From the NCBI GenBank assembly GCA_963764365.1, contig CAVXSI010000022.1, positions 62,001-126,000 of the forward strand: a stretch of DNA of 64,000 nt, read 5' to 3'. Shown here piece by piece: positions 1 to 7,306 of the stretch (position 1 is its first letter; each line of letters opens with the position of its first letter). This stretch comes from VRUE01 sp963764365 (GTDB lineage Bacteria > Actinomycetota > Thermoleophilia > Solirubrobacterales > 70-9). Both the position numbers and the translations under genes were made by a program. The notes under the pieces are model-generated. The model worked only from the letters and a program-made list of their open reading frames with translations. It did not search any database and had not been told where the DNA came from.

Positions 1-1
1 C

Positions 2-499
2 GCCCTGCAGGTGGCGATCGCGGCGATCGGCCCTGGAACCGCTCGTGCCCTCGCCGAGCACGGGATCGTCGCCGACGTGGTGCCGGACCGATTCGTGGCC
101 GAGGCGCTGGTCGAGGCGCTTGAGGGGATCGAGGTCGAGGGGCGGCGGGTGCTCGTCGCCCGCGCCGCCGAGGCGCGCGACGTGCTTCCCGACGCGCTGC
201 GCGAACGTGGCGCCGAGGTCGACGTCGTCGCCCTCTACGAGACCGTCCGCGAGGCGCCCGACCCCGAAGCGGTCGAGGCGTCGCAGAGCGCCGACTACGT
301 CACCTTCACCTCGTCGTCGACCGTGCGCAACCTGACCGAGGCGCTCGGCGACCGCTTCCCTCGCGATGCACGGATCGTCTCGATCGGCCCGATCACCAGC
401 GAAGCCGCCCGCGCCGCCGGCCTCGAGATCGCCGTCGAGGCCGAGCGCCACGACGTCGATGGCCTGGTCGAAGCCCTGCTGCGAGACGCGGCTACATGA
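2..499 (+). CDS. hemD: Uroporphyrinogen-III synthase, 3' part (5' end outside window)
   Basis: C-terminal part (about 165 residues) of the enzyme that closes hydroxymethylbilane to uroporphyrinogen III with inversion of ring D, a cytosolic step of haem, sirohaem and corrinoid synthesis. The frame is open from base 2. The segments AIGPGTARAL, TFTSSSTVRNL and IGPITSEAARAAGL are typical of the family: the T-S-S-S stretch lies in the active-site cleft and the IGP-TS-A helix closes the protein. The stop is at 497-499. The true start lies upstream of the window, so length and operon partners on that side cannot be judged. A 50-bp hairpin separates it from birA. The family call rests on these motifs only. 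Confidence 0.85.
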   Translation, partial: ALQVAIAAIGPGTARALAEHGIVADVVPDRFVAEALVEALEGIEVEGRRVLVARAAEARDVLPDALRERGAEVDVVALYETVREAPDPEAVEASQSADYVTFTSSSTVRNLTEALGDRFPRDARIVSIGPITSEAARAAGLEIAVEAERHDVDGLVEALLRDAAT

Positions 500-509
500 C
501 CCCGCGGCC

Positions 510-559
510 GTCGATTGGCACTTTTGCCCCCCTCCAGTGGGGGAAAAGTGCCAATCGAC
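510..559. repeat. Palindromic element, type B (short hairpin)
   Basis: Inverted repeat with 20-base arms (511-530 and 539-558, one mismatch) around an 8-base loop. The stem contains ACTTTTGCCCC opposite GGGGGAAAAGTG. The same ACTTTT/AAAAGT plus GC-rich inner stem, with different outer arms, recurs at 26594, 27173, 27324, 35670 and 36465. It lies between hemD and birA, where it could also act as a transcriptional terminator, but no U-run follows. Confidence 0.6.
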
Positions 560-586
560 CCGGACGGGCGAGGAGATGGGCGGGAA

Positions 587-1579
587 TTGGGCTTCGGTGA
601 CCCGCATCGCCACTTCCGCGTCGCCGATTCGACCAACGCCCGCGCTCGCGAGCTGGTCGAGGCCGGGGCGCCGCACGGGACCGTCGTCACCGCCGACGAG
701 CAGACCGCGGGACGGGGCCGCCAAGGCCGCCACTGGACCGCACCCCCCGGCAAGGCGCTGCTCTACTCGGCGGTGCTGCGCCCGCTCGACCAGCGCCACC
801 TGCTGCTGCCGCTGGCGGCGCCGCTGGCGGTCTGCGAGGCGGCCGAGGAGCTGGCGCCGGGGATCGAGTGCGAAATCAAGTGGCCGAACGACATCTGGGT
901 CGACGGCCGCAAGCTGGCCGGCGTCCTGATCGAGGCAAGGATGCCCGGTCAAGACCCAGCGGATGCGGCTGAAGAGCGCCGGACCAAGCGGAACAAGGAT
1001 GCAGGGAGGCCGAATAGCAGCGCTATTCGGCCGACTGAGGACGCCGCACCGCACCGCGTTCGACGCCGCCAGGCGCGTGCGGGGGGGGTTGACCGGGCAT
1101 CCCTACAACCCCAGGACGGCTGGGCGGTGATCGGCGTCGGCCTCAACCTCTCGATAGCTCCAGACGAGTTCCCGCCCGACCTCCGTGAGACCGCCGTCTC
1201 ACTCTTCGACCTGGGCGGGGAGGGGCGGGGGAGGTCCGATGGAGCCTCGCGAAGCGGGCACCGCAGAGTGATTCCATTGCCGCGAAGCAGCATCGATGTT
1301 CCACCGCCGCAGGCGGTGGTGGGCTCCAGCGGGCCTCCCCCGGCCCTCCCCACCGCAGCCGCGGCTCTAAACCGCCATCTCGACCGCTGGGTCGCAGCGA
1401 AACGAGACCAGATCCTCGGCGCCTGGCGCTCGCGCGACGCCCTGCGCGGCCGCGAGGTCTCCTGGGGCGGCGGCAGCGGCGTCGCCGACGGGATCGAGGA
1501 CTCGGGCGACCTAGTCGTCGTCGCCGGTGGCGGCGACCGCGTCGTCCTCGGCGCCGGCGAGGTCCACCTCCTGCTCTGA
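587..1579 (+). CDS. birA: Biotin--[acetyl-CoA-carboxylase] ligase with two internal inserts
   Basis: Activates biotin to biotinyl-AMP and transfers it to the carrier lysine of biotin-dependent carboxylases. Seen: DSTNARARE near residue 14, the biotin/ATP loop GRGRQGR at 42-48, KWPND at 98-102, KLAGVLIE at about 109-116 and IGVGLNL. There is no N-terminal DNA-binding domain, so it is a class I ligase, not a repressor. The start is TTG 587, preceded by AGGAG at 571-575; an upstream TTG at 515 would lie inside a hairpin. The protein is 330 residues, against roughly 230-270 for the class. The excess is two foreign in-frame stretches, about residues 119-174 and 211-256, each encoded by an inverted-repeat element (939-1102 and 1217-1351). 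The first interrupts a conserved strand-to-strand connection. Whether the enzyme stays active is unknown. The 3' end overlaps the convergent helicase gene by 69 bp. Confidence 0.85.
   Translation: MGFGDPHRHFRVADSTNARARELVEAGAPHGTVVTADEQTAGRGRQGRHWTAPPGKALLYSAVLRPLDQRHLLLPLAAPLAVCEAAEELAPGIECEIKWPNDIWVDGRKLAGVLIEARMPGQDPADAAEERRTKRNKDAGRPNSSAIRPTEDAAPHRVRRRQARAGGVDRASLQPQDGWAVIGVGLNLSIAPDEFPPDLRETAVSLFDLGGEGRGRSDGASRSGHRRVIPLPRSSIDVPPPQAVVGSSGPPPALPTAAAALNRHLDRWVAAKRDQILGAWRSRDALRGREVSWGGGSGVADGIEDSGDLVVVAGGGDRVVLGAGEVHLLL
939..1102. repeat. Palindromic element, type A, inside birA
   Basis: Perfect 14-base terminal arms (GGATGCCCGGTCAA at 939-952, complement at 1089-1102) enclose conserved shoulders GCAGGGAGGCCGA and GGCCGACTGAGGACGCCGCA, which flank a central palindrome GAATAGCAGCGCTATTC (about 1013-1029). 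The shoulders recur after ssb (37748-37875), where the arms and central hairpin differ. The added stretch relative to the birA family, 941-1108, is 168 bp, a multiple of three, so the reading frame is kept. Confidence 0.75.
1217..1351. repeat. Inverted-repeat insert inside birA (core not clearly type A or B)
   Basis: Arms of 18 bases (1217-1234 and 1334-1351, one mismatch) bracket about 99 bases. An inner pair TGGAGCC/GGCTCCA extends the complementarity. It also falls in a birA segment that has no counterpart in the family and keeps the frame. The core shares no obvious sequence with the other elements, so membership in the same family is a guess based on architecture and location. Confidence 0.5.
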
Positions 1580-4078
1580 GCCGTTCGCGGCCGACCCGGC
1601 GGGCTTGCCGTCCCTCTTCGCGGCTCTCGCCGCCCGCGCCGCCTTGCTCGCCTGCGACCTCGACCTGGCGCCGTTCCCGCCCTCGCCGCCTTTCGCCTTT
1701 TTCCGCTTGCGGCGCCGTTTGCCGCCTTTCGGGAAGTTGCGCAGCAGTTCCCGCGCCGTCCCCGAGGGTTTCCGCGCCATCCGCATCCGCGCGCCGCGCA
1801 GCACCTCCTCGCCTTCGGGGGTGTGGGAGACGGCGCCGGCCAGCAGCGCCATCGCCAGGCGGCGGTCCTGTTTGCGCGCCGCGTGGACCAGCCGCCGCGC
1901 GTTGCGCCCGTGCGCGCGGCCGGAGGAGTTGACCAGCAGGCCGAGCAACCGCTTGGTCTCCGGCCAACGCTGCACCGCGTACTCTTCGTGCAGCTCGCGG
2001 GTGTAGGAGGCAAGCCGCCAGACCCACGCCTGCGCCTGGTCGCGGCGGCCGATCCGTTTGTCGACCAGCGCCTGCAGCAGCGTCTTCGTCCCGGCCCGCT
2101 TGTCGTCGCGGCTCCAGCTGCCGACGATGTCGATCGCGTCGTCGAAGGCGTCGGCGTCGCGCAGGTCGGCGATCTCGGCCAGCGCTTTCAGCCGCAGCTG
2201 CGAGTTGCGGTTGCGCTGCACGCAGGTCAGCAGGAAGCGGCGGCGCAGCTCCTTGGTCTCGTCGTTCTGCAGCATCGAGCGCGCCCGGCGCCAGTTCTGC
2301 GGGTTGACCCGCGCCCCGGCCAGCGCCGCCCAGGCGTGCTGCTCGGGGTAGTCGAGGTTCTCGACCGCGATCCGCCAGAGCTCGCGTTCGAGCACCTGGG
2401 TGCGGCGTTCGGAGTCGTCGGAGACCGGGACGATGCGGCGCTCGACCCGCACCCGCCGGCCGCGCCCGCGCCGCACCGGCCCGACGACGATCGCACCGCC
2501 GCGGTAGACATCGCGGTCGAGCAGGCTGTGCAGGGTGACGATCGTCTCGTCGTGGGTGGTCGCCGGGTGGACAAAGTCGATCACCAGGCCGGCCTCCTTG
2601 CCCGGCGCCCGCCGGGTGACACGGCCGACCCGCTGCTGGTAGATCCGCCGCGAGGCGGTCGGCGCCAGGTGCATGCAGATCGTCGCCCGTGGCGAGTTCC
2701 AACCCTCGGCGAGCAGCATCGCGTTGCAGAGCACGTCGACCTCGCCGCGCTCGAAGGCGGCGAGGATCTCGGCCAGTTCGCGCTTCGGCGTCTCGCCGGA
2801 GACGGCGCGGGCGACGATGCCGGTGTCCTTGAAGGCCTTGGCGACGTTCTTGGCGTGCTGGACGCCGGCGGTGTAGAGGACGCCCGGGGTCTTGCTGAAG
2901 CGCGTCTTGTAGAGGTCGGCGATCGCGACGTTGAAGGGCTCCTGGTCGAGCAGCGCGGCCAGCTCCTCCTGGTCGAAGTCCTGGTCGACCTCGCCCTTGC
3001 GCAGCGGCACCTTGGCGATCGTCCGCACCCCCGGCCCGGGCGGGATGCGGATGCAACGCAGCGGCGCGATCACCCCGCGGCGCGCCGCCTGGGCGAGGTC
3101 GAAGCGCGAGGTCTGGGTCGGGAAGAGGTCGGCGACGTGGCGGGCGATCAGCGCCCCGGTCGCGGTCATGCCGATGAACACCGGGCCGGTCCAGGCGCGG
3201 ATGCAGGCGCTGGTCTTCTCGCCCAGCGCGGTGTGCGCCTCGTCGCAGATCACGATCGAGTAGGCGTCGGAGATCTTCTGGTGGTTGCGGACGAACCACT
3301 GGTAGGTCTCGACCGTGACCGGGCCGTCGGGATCGTCGCGGCCGTCCATCAGCGGCGGCCGCAGGCGCTCCTTGTAGCCGCGGTCGGAGATCTCGCCGAT
3401 GAACTGTTCGACCAGGTTGCGGCGGTGGGTGAGGATGAGGACGCCGCCGGTGCGGGAGGCGTCGATGAAGCCAACCGCGGCGACCGTCTTGCCGGCCCCG
3501 GTCGCGTGCTCGAACCAGAAGCGGCGGGCGGCGCCCGGGTCGTCGGCGGCCTCTCCCTCGGGCGACTCCTCCTCGTCCTCCTCGGCCGGCTCTTCCTCCC
3601 AGTCCTGCGGCTCGTCCTCCGGGGCGAGGTCCTCCGGCTCCTCCTCGTCGCCGTCCTCCTCCTCGTCGCCGTCAGCGGCCGGCCCGGCGTCCTCCTCGGC
3701 GAGCGCCGGCGCGTCGCCGTTTTCCGCCGCCGTCTGCTGCTCGGCCATCAGCTCGGTCAGGGTGCCGGAGAGGGCGTCGACCTGGTGCGGGTTGAGCTCC
3801 GCCCCGTCGCGCAGCTTCGGCGGCTCCTCGGCCAGCAGCCGCTCCAGCCCGAGCAGCAGCGAGAAGTCGCGCCGCCACTGGATCGAGGGCTCGTCGGCGC
3901 CGTCGTCGAGCTCGCGCAGCGCCGCGTCGAGGGCGCGGCGGCGGGCGGTCCCGGGCGCGAGCGCCGCCGGCCCCTCGCCGTCGAGCAGCAGCGGCTCGCG
4001 GGCAAACGCCGCCGCCCGCTCTATGTCGGCGCCTGAGGGAACTGCCGCCGGCGCGGCAACGTCGCTGGTCTTGGCCAT
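1511..4078 (-). CDS. DEAD/DEAH-box superfamily 2 helicase with acidic insert
   Basis: Predicted ATP-dependent nucleic-acid helicase of about 855 residues. Seen: NPHQVDAL before the core (about 96-103), Walker A ATGAGKT (about 192-198), DEAH box ICDEAH (about 277-282), SAT-like MTATG (about 304-308) and motif VI QRVGRVTR (about 485). The first RecA fold is preceded by a very acidic low-complexity stretch (about 127-181, mostly Asp and Glu). The C-terminus is Lys/Arg-rich followed by an acidic tail. The start is the ATG at 4078 (MAKTSDV); an in-frame extension to 4150 lacks family support. It is transcribed away from tlpA and converges on birA with a 69-bp overlap. Substrate (RNA or DNA) and pathway are not evident. 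The layout resembles type III restriction/UvrB-like helicases without a nuclease domain. Confidence 0.8.
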   Translation of the reverse strand: MAKTSDVAAPAAVPSGADIERAAAFAREPLLLDGEGPAALAPGTARRRALDAALRELDDGADEPSIQWRRDFSLLLGLERLLAEEPPKLRDGAELNPHQVDALSGTLTELMAEQQTAAENGDAPALAEEDAGPAADGDEEEDGDEEEPEDLAPEDEPQDWEEEPAEEDEEESPEGEAADDPGAARRFWFEHATGAGKTVAAVGFIDASRTGGVLILTHRRNLVEQFIGEISDRGYKERLRPPLMDGRDDPDGPVTVETYQWFVRNHQKISDAYSIVICDEAHTALGEKTSACIRAWTGPVFIGMTATGALIARHVADLFPTQTSRFDLAQAARRGVIAPLRCIRIPPGPGVRTIAKVPLRKGEVDQDFDQEELAALLDQEPFNVAIADLYKTRFSKTPGVLYTAGVQHAKNVAKAFKDTGIVARAVSGETPKRELAEILAAFERGEVDVLCNAMLLAEGWNSPRATICMHLAPTASRRIYQQRVGRVTRRAPGKEAGLVIDFVHPATTHDETIVTLHSLLDRDVYRGGAIVVGPVRRGRGRRVRVERRIVPVSDDSERRTQVLERELWRIAVENLDYPEQHAWAALAGARVNPQNWRRARSMLQNDETKELRRRFLLTCVQRNRNSQLRLKALAEIADLRDADAFDDAIDIVGSWSRDDKRAGTKTLLQALVDKRIGRRDQAQAWVWRLASYTRELHEEYAVQRWPETKRLLGLLVNSSGRAHGRNARRLVHAARKQDRRLAMALLAGAVSHTPEGEEVLRGARMRMARKPSGTARELLRNFPKGGKRRRKRKKAKGGEGGNGARSRSQASKAARAARAAKRDGKPAGSAANGSEQEVDLAGAEDDAVAATGDDD

Positions 4079-4142
4079 GAAGGCTTCCGGTTCTCTCCCG
4101 CGGCGCAACTCGCCGGGAAGACGTGGGACGAGGATGCCGGGA

Positions 4143-4212
4143 GTAAGCACTTACCTCCCCCCGGCGATCTCAGTGCGGCTCGCATACGGCGAACCCCGTA
4201 ACTCGTATTGTA
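4143..4212 (-). promoter_or_regulatory. Possible promoter and operator of the helicase gene
   Basis: Reading on the minus strand, a TACAAT hexamer (4207-4212) resembles a -10 box; no good -35 box is seen at the right distance. Downstream, GTAAG-N2-CTTAC (4143-4154) is a perfect 5+5 dyad that could be an operator. Both lie in the 137 bp upstream of the helicase start. Weak evidence. Confidence 0.25.
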
Positions 4213-4215
4213 AAC

Positions 4216-4381
4216 AGAGAGCCGAACACAATGATCGCGGCCCGGATGAGATCGAGTGACACTGCGCGGCTACGGCCCCTCCCCGGCTTCCCGCGTAGCG
4301 CTGCTACGCGGGAACCGTCTCGTGGACGTCCCGCTTGGTCACCTACCTCCCCGGTCGCGTGCTGATTGTGCCCGGCTCTCT
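4216..4381. repeat. Palindromic element, type A, overlapping the tlpA-like start
   Basis: Outer arms AGAGAGCCGAACACAAT (4216-4232) and ATTGTGCCCGGCTCTCT (4365-4381) match at 15 of 17 positions. The centre is a hairpin TTCCCGCGTAGC/GCTACGCGGGAA (about 4289-4315). The shoulders CTCGTGGACGT and CCCGCTTGGTCAC resemble those of the element at 34024-34172, and CCGCTTGGTC is shared with the reverse complement of the birA element. The right arm supplies the first codons of the neighbouring gene. Confidence 0.65.
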
Positions 4382-4958
4382 TCGAACCCTTCTCCTTGGT
4401 TTGGCTACCACGGTCGCGCTGGCGGCGAGTGGCTGTGGATCCCCACAGGGCGGCGACTACGGCGGCGCGCACCCGAACTACGCCAAGGCCCTAGCCGGGT
4501 CGCCGGCGCCGCTCGCCGCTCTGCACAGGCAGGCGGACCGGCTGCTCCCCGGCGGCCGGGACGCCTACGAAGCGCGGCTGGCGAAGCTGCGCGGCTACCC
4601 GGTCGTCGCCAACGTCTGGGCCTCCTGGTGCGGGCCCTGCCGGCTCGAGTTCCCGCTCTTCCAGCGCACCGCCGCCTCGCTCGGCAGGCGGGTCGCCTTC
4701 CTCGGAATCGACAGCGAAGACGAGGACGCCTCCGCCCGCACCTTCCTCGGCGAGGCGCCGGTTCCCTACCCCAGCTACATCGACCCCGACAAATCGCTGG
4801 CCGAAAGCGTCGGCGCCAAGCTCGGCTTCCCCGACACCGCCTTCTACGACCGCGGCGGCGAACTCGTCTACCTGAAGCAGGGCCCGTTCGACGACGCGGC
4901 CGAACTGCGGGAAGCCGTCGAGCGCTACGCGCTGCACGGCGAACGCGAAAGCGGATAA
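4368..4958 (+). CDS. TlpA/ResA-like thioredoxin-fold lipoprotein
   Basis: Extracytoplasmic thiol-disulfide oxidoreductase of the TlpA/ResA type, probably a membrane-anchored reductant for secreted or cytochrome-c-type proteins. Seen: hydrophobic signal segment LLLGLATTVALAASGC with a lipobox (ASGC), active site WASWCGPC at about residue 88, and the cis-proline-like region FPDTAF. About 196 residues, normal for the family. The start is GTG 4368; GTG 4359 and TTG 4335 are in frame but add little. The start and first few codons lie in the right arm of an inverted-repeat element, so the 5' end may have been reshaped by that insertion. A leaderless-type promoter for nfeD overlaps its stop codon. 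No cytochrome genes are nearby, so the partner is unknown. Confidence 0.8.
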   Translation: MPGSLRTLLLGLATTVALAASGCGSPQGGDYGGAHPNYAKALAGSPAPLAALHRQADRLLPGGRDAYEARLAKLRGYPVVANVWASWCGPCRLEFPLFQRTAASLGRRVAFLGIDSEDEDASARTFLGEAPVPYPSYIDPDKSLAESVGAKLGFPDTAFYDRGGELVYLKQGPFDDAAELREAVERYALHGERESG

Positions 4959-4959
4959 T
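4954..4959 (+). promoter_or_regulatory. -10 box for leaderless nfeD transcript
   Basis: GATAAT overlaps the tlpA-like stop codon and lies exactly 6 bases before the nfeD ATG. This matches the TANNNT-N6-start pattern seen at several other genes in this window and implies transcription starting at or next to the start codon. Confidence 0.45.
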
Positions 4960-4965
4960 CGGGGC

Positions 4966-5451
4966 ATGGACGCCTTCGTCGTCGTCGCCCTGGTAAGTGT
5001 CGCCCTGCTGCTCGCCGAGCTGCTGCTCCCGACGGGCGGCGTGCTGGCGGCGCTCGGGGCGGGGGGCCTGATCGCCGGCGGCGTGCTCGCCCTCACCGCC
5101 GACTCGAGCTCGAGCGCCAGCGACTGGGCCGGGCCGGCGCTGATCACGCTGGGGGTGCTGTCGATCGCCAGCTTCTACTTCGTCACCCGCAAGGTGCTGG
5201 CGGCGCACCGGGTGCGGCCCGGGGGCGGCGGCCGGGAGGAGCTGCTCGGCGCCCGCGGCGAGGCGCGCACCGCGCTCGACCCGGACGGCCAGGTGCTGCT
5301 CGGGGGGGCGCTGTGGCGGGCGCGGCTGGGCGGCGGCGGGGAACCGTTGCGCCCGGGGGATAGAGTCACCGTCGAGGCGATCGACGGGCTGACCCTGACC
5401 GTGCGCCCCGAGGCGCCGAGCGAGCCTCCGTCCAAGGAAGGAGCAGGCTGA
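4966..5451 (+). CDS. NfeD-family membrane protein
   Basis: Short NfeD protein of 161 residues: two to three hydrophobic segments (about residues 4-22, 26-44 and 55-72) followed by a soluble OB-fold domain (about 85-150, with the typical G-E-A/G-x-A and PGDRVTVEAIDGLTL). NfeD proteins are encoded beside stomatin/SPFH genes and are thought to help organise membrane microdomains with them. The stop overlaps the start of the slipin gene by one base, so the two are almost certainly co-translated. No protease domain is present (the long NfeD type has one). No Shine-Dalgarno sequence precedes the ATG; a -10-like box sits 6 bases upstream. Confidence 0.85.
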   Translation: MDAFVVVALVSVALLLAELLLPTGGVLAALGAGGLIAGGVLALTADSSSSASDWAGPALITLGVLSIASFYFVTRKVLAAHRVRPGGGGREELLGARGEARTALDPDGQVLLGGALWRARLGGGGEPLRPGDRVTVEAIDGLTLTVRPEAPSEPPSKEGAG

Positions 5452-6209
5452 TGGCAGCACTGGTGGTACTGGCCGTCCTGGTGATCTTCGCGGCGATCGT
5501 CGTCGGGTCCTCGGTGCGGGTGTTGCGCGAGTACGAACGCGGCGTCATCTTCCGGCTCGGCCGGCTGATCGCCCAGAAGGGGCCGGGGCTGATCCTGCTG
5601 ATCCCGTTCATCGACCGCATGGTCAAGGTCGACCTGAGGACGGTGACGCTGAACATCCCGCCGCAGGAGGTGATCACCCGCGACAACGTCCCGGCCGGGG
5701 TCAACGCCGTCGCCTACTTCCGGGTGATCGACTCGCGCAAAGCGATCACCGAGGTCGAAAACTACCTGCTCGCCACCTCGCAGATCTCGCAGACGGCGCT
5801 GCGCTCGGTGCTCGGCAAGGCCGAGTTCGACCAGCTGCTGTCCGAGCGCGAGCGGCTGAACGAGGAGCTGCAGACGATCATCGACGAGTCGACCGAGCCG
5901 TGGGGGGTGAAGGTGACCGCGGTGGAGATCAAGGACGTCGAGATCCCGGAGCAGATGCAGCGGGCGATCGCCCGCCAAGCCGAGGCCGAGCGCGAGCGGC
6001 GGGCGAAGATCATCAACTCCGAGGGCGAGTTCCAGGCGGCGCAGAAGCTCACCGACGCGGCCGACATCATCAGCACCAACCCGGCCTCGCTGCAGCTGCG
6101 CTACCTGCAGACGCTGCTGGAAATCGGCAGCAACCAGAACACCACCGTCGTCTTCCCGCTGCCAATGGACATGCTCAAACCGTTTCTCAAGCCCCCCTCC
6201 GACTCCTGA
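5451..6209 (+). CDS. Slipin/stomatin-like SPFH (Band 7) protein
   Basis: Membrane-anchored scaffold of the SPFH/Band 7 family, 252 residues. Seen: N-terminal hydrophobic anchor (about 2-22), then the Band 7 domain with VLREYERGVIFRLGR, the slipin signature PFIDRMVKVDLRT, LNIPPQEVITRDNV and the helical A/E-rich region QAEAERERRAKIINSEGE that drives oligomerisation. Length is normal. It forms the NfeD/slipin pair found in many bacteria, inferred to organise membrane domains or to regulate proteolysis of membrane proteins. It is co-translated with nfeD (1-nt overlap), and the downstream galT frame begins within its stop region. Confidence 0.9.
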   Translation: MAALVVLAVLVIFAAIVVGSSVRVLREYERGVIFRLGRLIAQKGPGLILLIPFIDRMVKVDLRTVTLNIPPQEVITRDNVPAGVNAVAYFRVIDSRKAITEVENYLLATSQISQTALRSVLGKAEFDQLLSERERLNEELQTIIDESTEPWGVKVTAVEIKDVEIPEQMQRAIARQAEAERERRAKIINSEGEFQAAQKLTDAADIISTNPASLQLRYLQTLLEIGSNQNTTVVFPLPMDMLKPFLKPPSDS

Positions 6210-7276
6210 GCGCGCCCGAGCTGCGCATAGACCAGCTGACCGGGCTGCGGACGATCCTCGCCCCCGGGCGAGCCGACCGGCCGCACGGGTTCGCGCGCAG
6301 CGAGCGGGAGGAGAAGGGTCCGGAGGGCTGCCCGTTCTGCGAGGGGCGGGAGGAGAAGACGCCGCCCGAGGTCTCCGCGGTGCGGCCGGGGGGCGGCGAG
6401 GCGGACACGCCGGGCTGGACGAGCCGGGTGGTGCCGAACCTCTATCCGGCGCTGGCGGACGAGGGCGGGGACGAGGCGCCCGAGGGCGCCGCCGCGCCGA
6501 GCGCGACCGGCGGCGGGGCGGGCGCCTTCGCCGGCGCCGGCGACCCGCTGCTGGAGTCGCGCCGGGCCGGCGAGCCGAACCTGTTCGCCGCGCGGCCCGC
6601 GGTCGGCGGCCACGAGGTGATCGTCAACGCGCCCGAGCACGTGACCGCGATGGCCGAGCTGGGCGAGGAGCGCTTCGCCGGCGCGATCGCGACCTGGCGC
6701 GAGCGGATGCGCTTCCACGCCGACGCCGCCTACGTGCAGGTGGTCGTCAACGAGGGGCCGGGCGCGGGCGCGTCCCTCCCCCACACCCACGCCCAGCTCT
6801 ACGCGCTGCCGTTCGTGCCGCCGGCGATCGCCCGCGAGCGCGAGCGGGCTGGCGCCTACGGCGAACGGACCGCGGGCGGCGGCCTGCTGAGCGACGTCCT
6901 GGTCGAGGAGGTGCGGCGGCGCGAGCGGCTGGTGGCGATCGACGACGAGGCGGCGCTGATCTGCCCCTGGGCCTCGCGGACTCCCTACGAGCTGCGGGTG
7001 GTGCCGCGGCGTGAGGAGGCTGGCTTCGCCGAGAGCGAGGCGGGCGCGGCGTTGATCCGCACCGCGATGCGCGCCCTGGCGGAGCGCTTCGACGGCCCGC
7101 CCGAGCTGAACCTCTGGGTGGTGACGGCGCCGCGCGGCGCCGAGCAGTTTCACTGGCACGTCGACATCGCCCCGCGGCTCAGCGTCAAGGCCGGCTTCGA
7201 GCTGGGGACGGGCGTCGACATCAACGTCTATCCGCCCGAGCGGGCGGCGGCCGATCTGCGCGAAGTGTTGGGGTAG
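6206..7276 (+). CDS. galT: Galactose-1-phosphate uridylyltransferase (unusual start)
   Basis: Exchanges UMP between UDP-glucose and galactose-1-phosphate in the Leloir pathway; it could also act as an ADP-glucose type GalT. Seen: N-terminus ELRIDQLTGLRTILAPGRA, metal site CPFC (about residue 43), the nucleotide-transferase motif LPHTHAQLYALP in place of the classical HPHxQ form, and a second histidine motif FHWHVDIAPR. Length of about 356 is normal. No ATG, GTG or TTG lies near the expected start; the best candidate is CTG 6206, which overlaps the slipin TGA (CTGA). An upstream GTG at 5900 would bury 300 bases in the slipin gene and is rejected. The protein carries an Ala/Gly-rich insertion around residue 90-115. 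Confidence 0.8.
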   Translation: MSAPELRIDQLTGLRTILAPGRADRPHGFARSEREEKGPEGCPFCEGREEKTPPEVSAVRPGGGEADTPGWTSRVVPNLYPALADEGGDEAPEGAAAPSATGGGAGAFAGAGDPLLESRRAGEPNLFAARPAVGGHEVIVNAPEHVTAMAELGEERFAGAIATWRERMRFHADAAYVQVVVNEGPGAGASLPHTHAQLYALPFVPPAIARERERAGAYGERTAGGGLLSDVLVEEVRRRERLVAIDDEAALICPWASRTPYELRVVPRREEAGFAESEAGAALIRTAMRALAERFDGPPELNLWVVTAPRGAEQFHWHVDIAPRLSVKAGFELGTGVDINVYPPERAAADLREVLG

Positions 7277-7294
7277 GGACGGGTGTCCCTCCCG

Positions 7295-7300
7295 TAGGCT
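7295..7300 (+). promoter_or_regulatory. -10 box for leaderless transcript
   Basis: TAGGCT lies 6 bases before the ATG at 7307, with no Shine-Dalgarno sequence between them. Same geometry as at 8857, 9723, 29845, 42456 and 60376. Confidence 0.45.
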
Positions 7301-7306
7301 CACTCA

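Noticed and set aside
1143..3299. 718-codon minus-strand open frame under the helicase and birA
   Set aside because: Shadow frame: strongly Arg/Ala-rich, no domains, lies in another phase of the helicase gene, which has all SF2 motifs.
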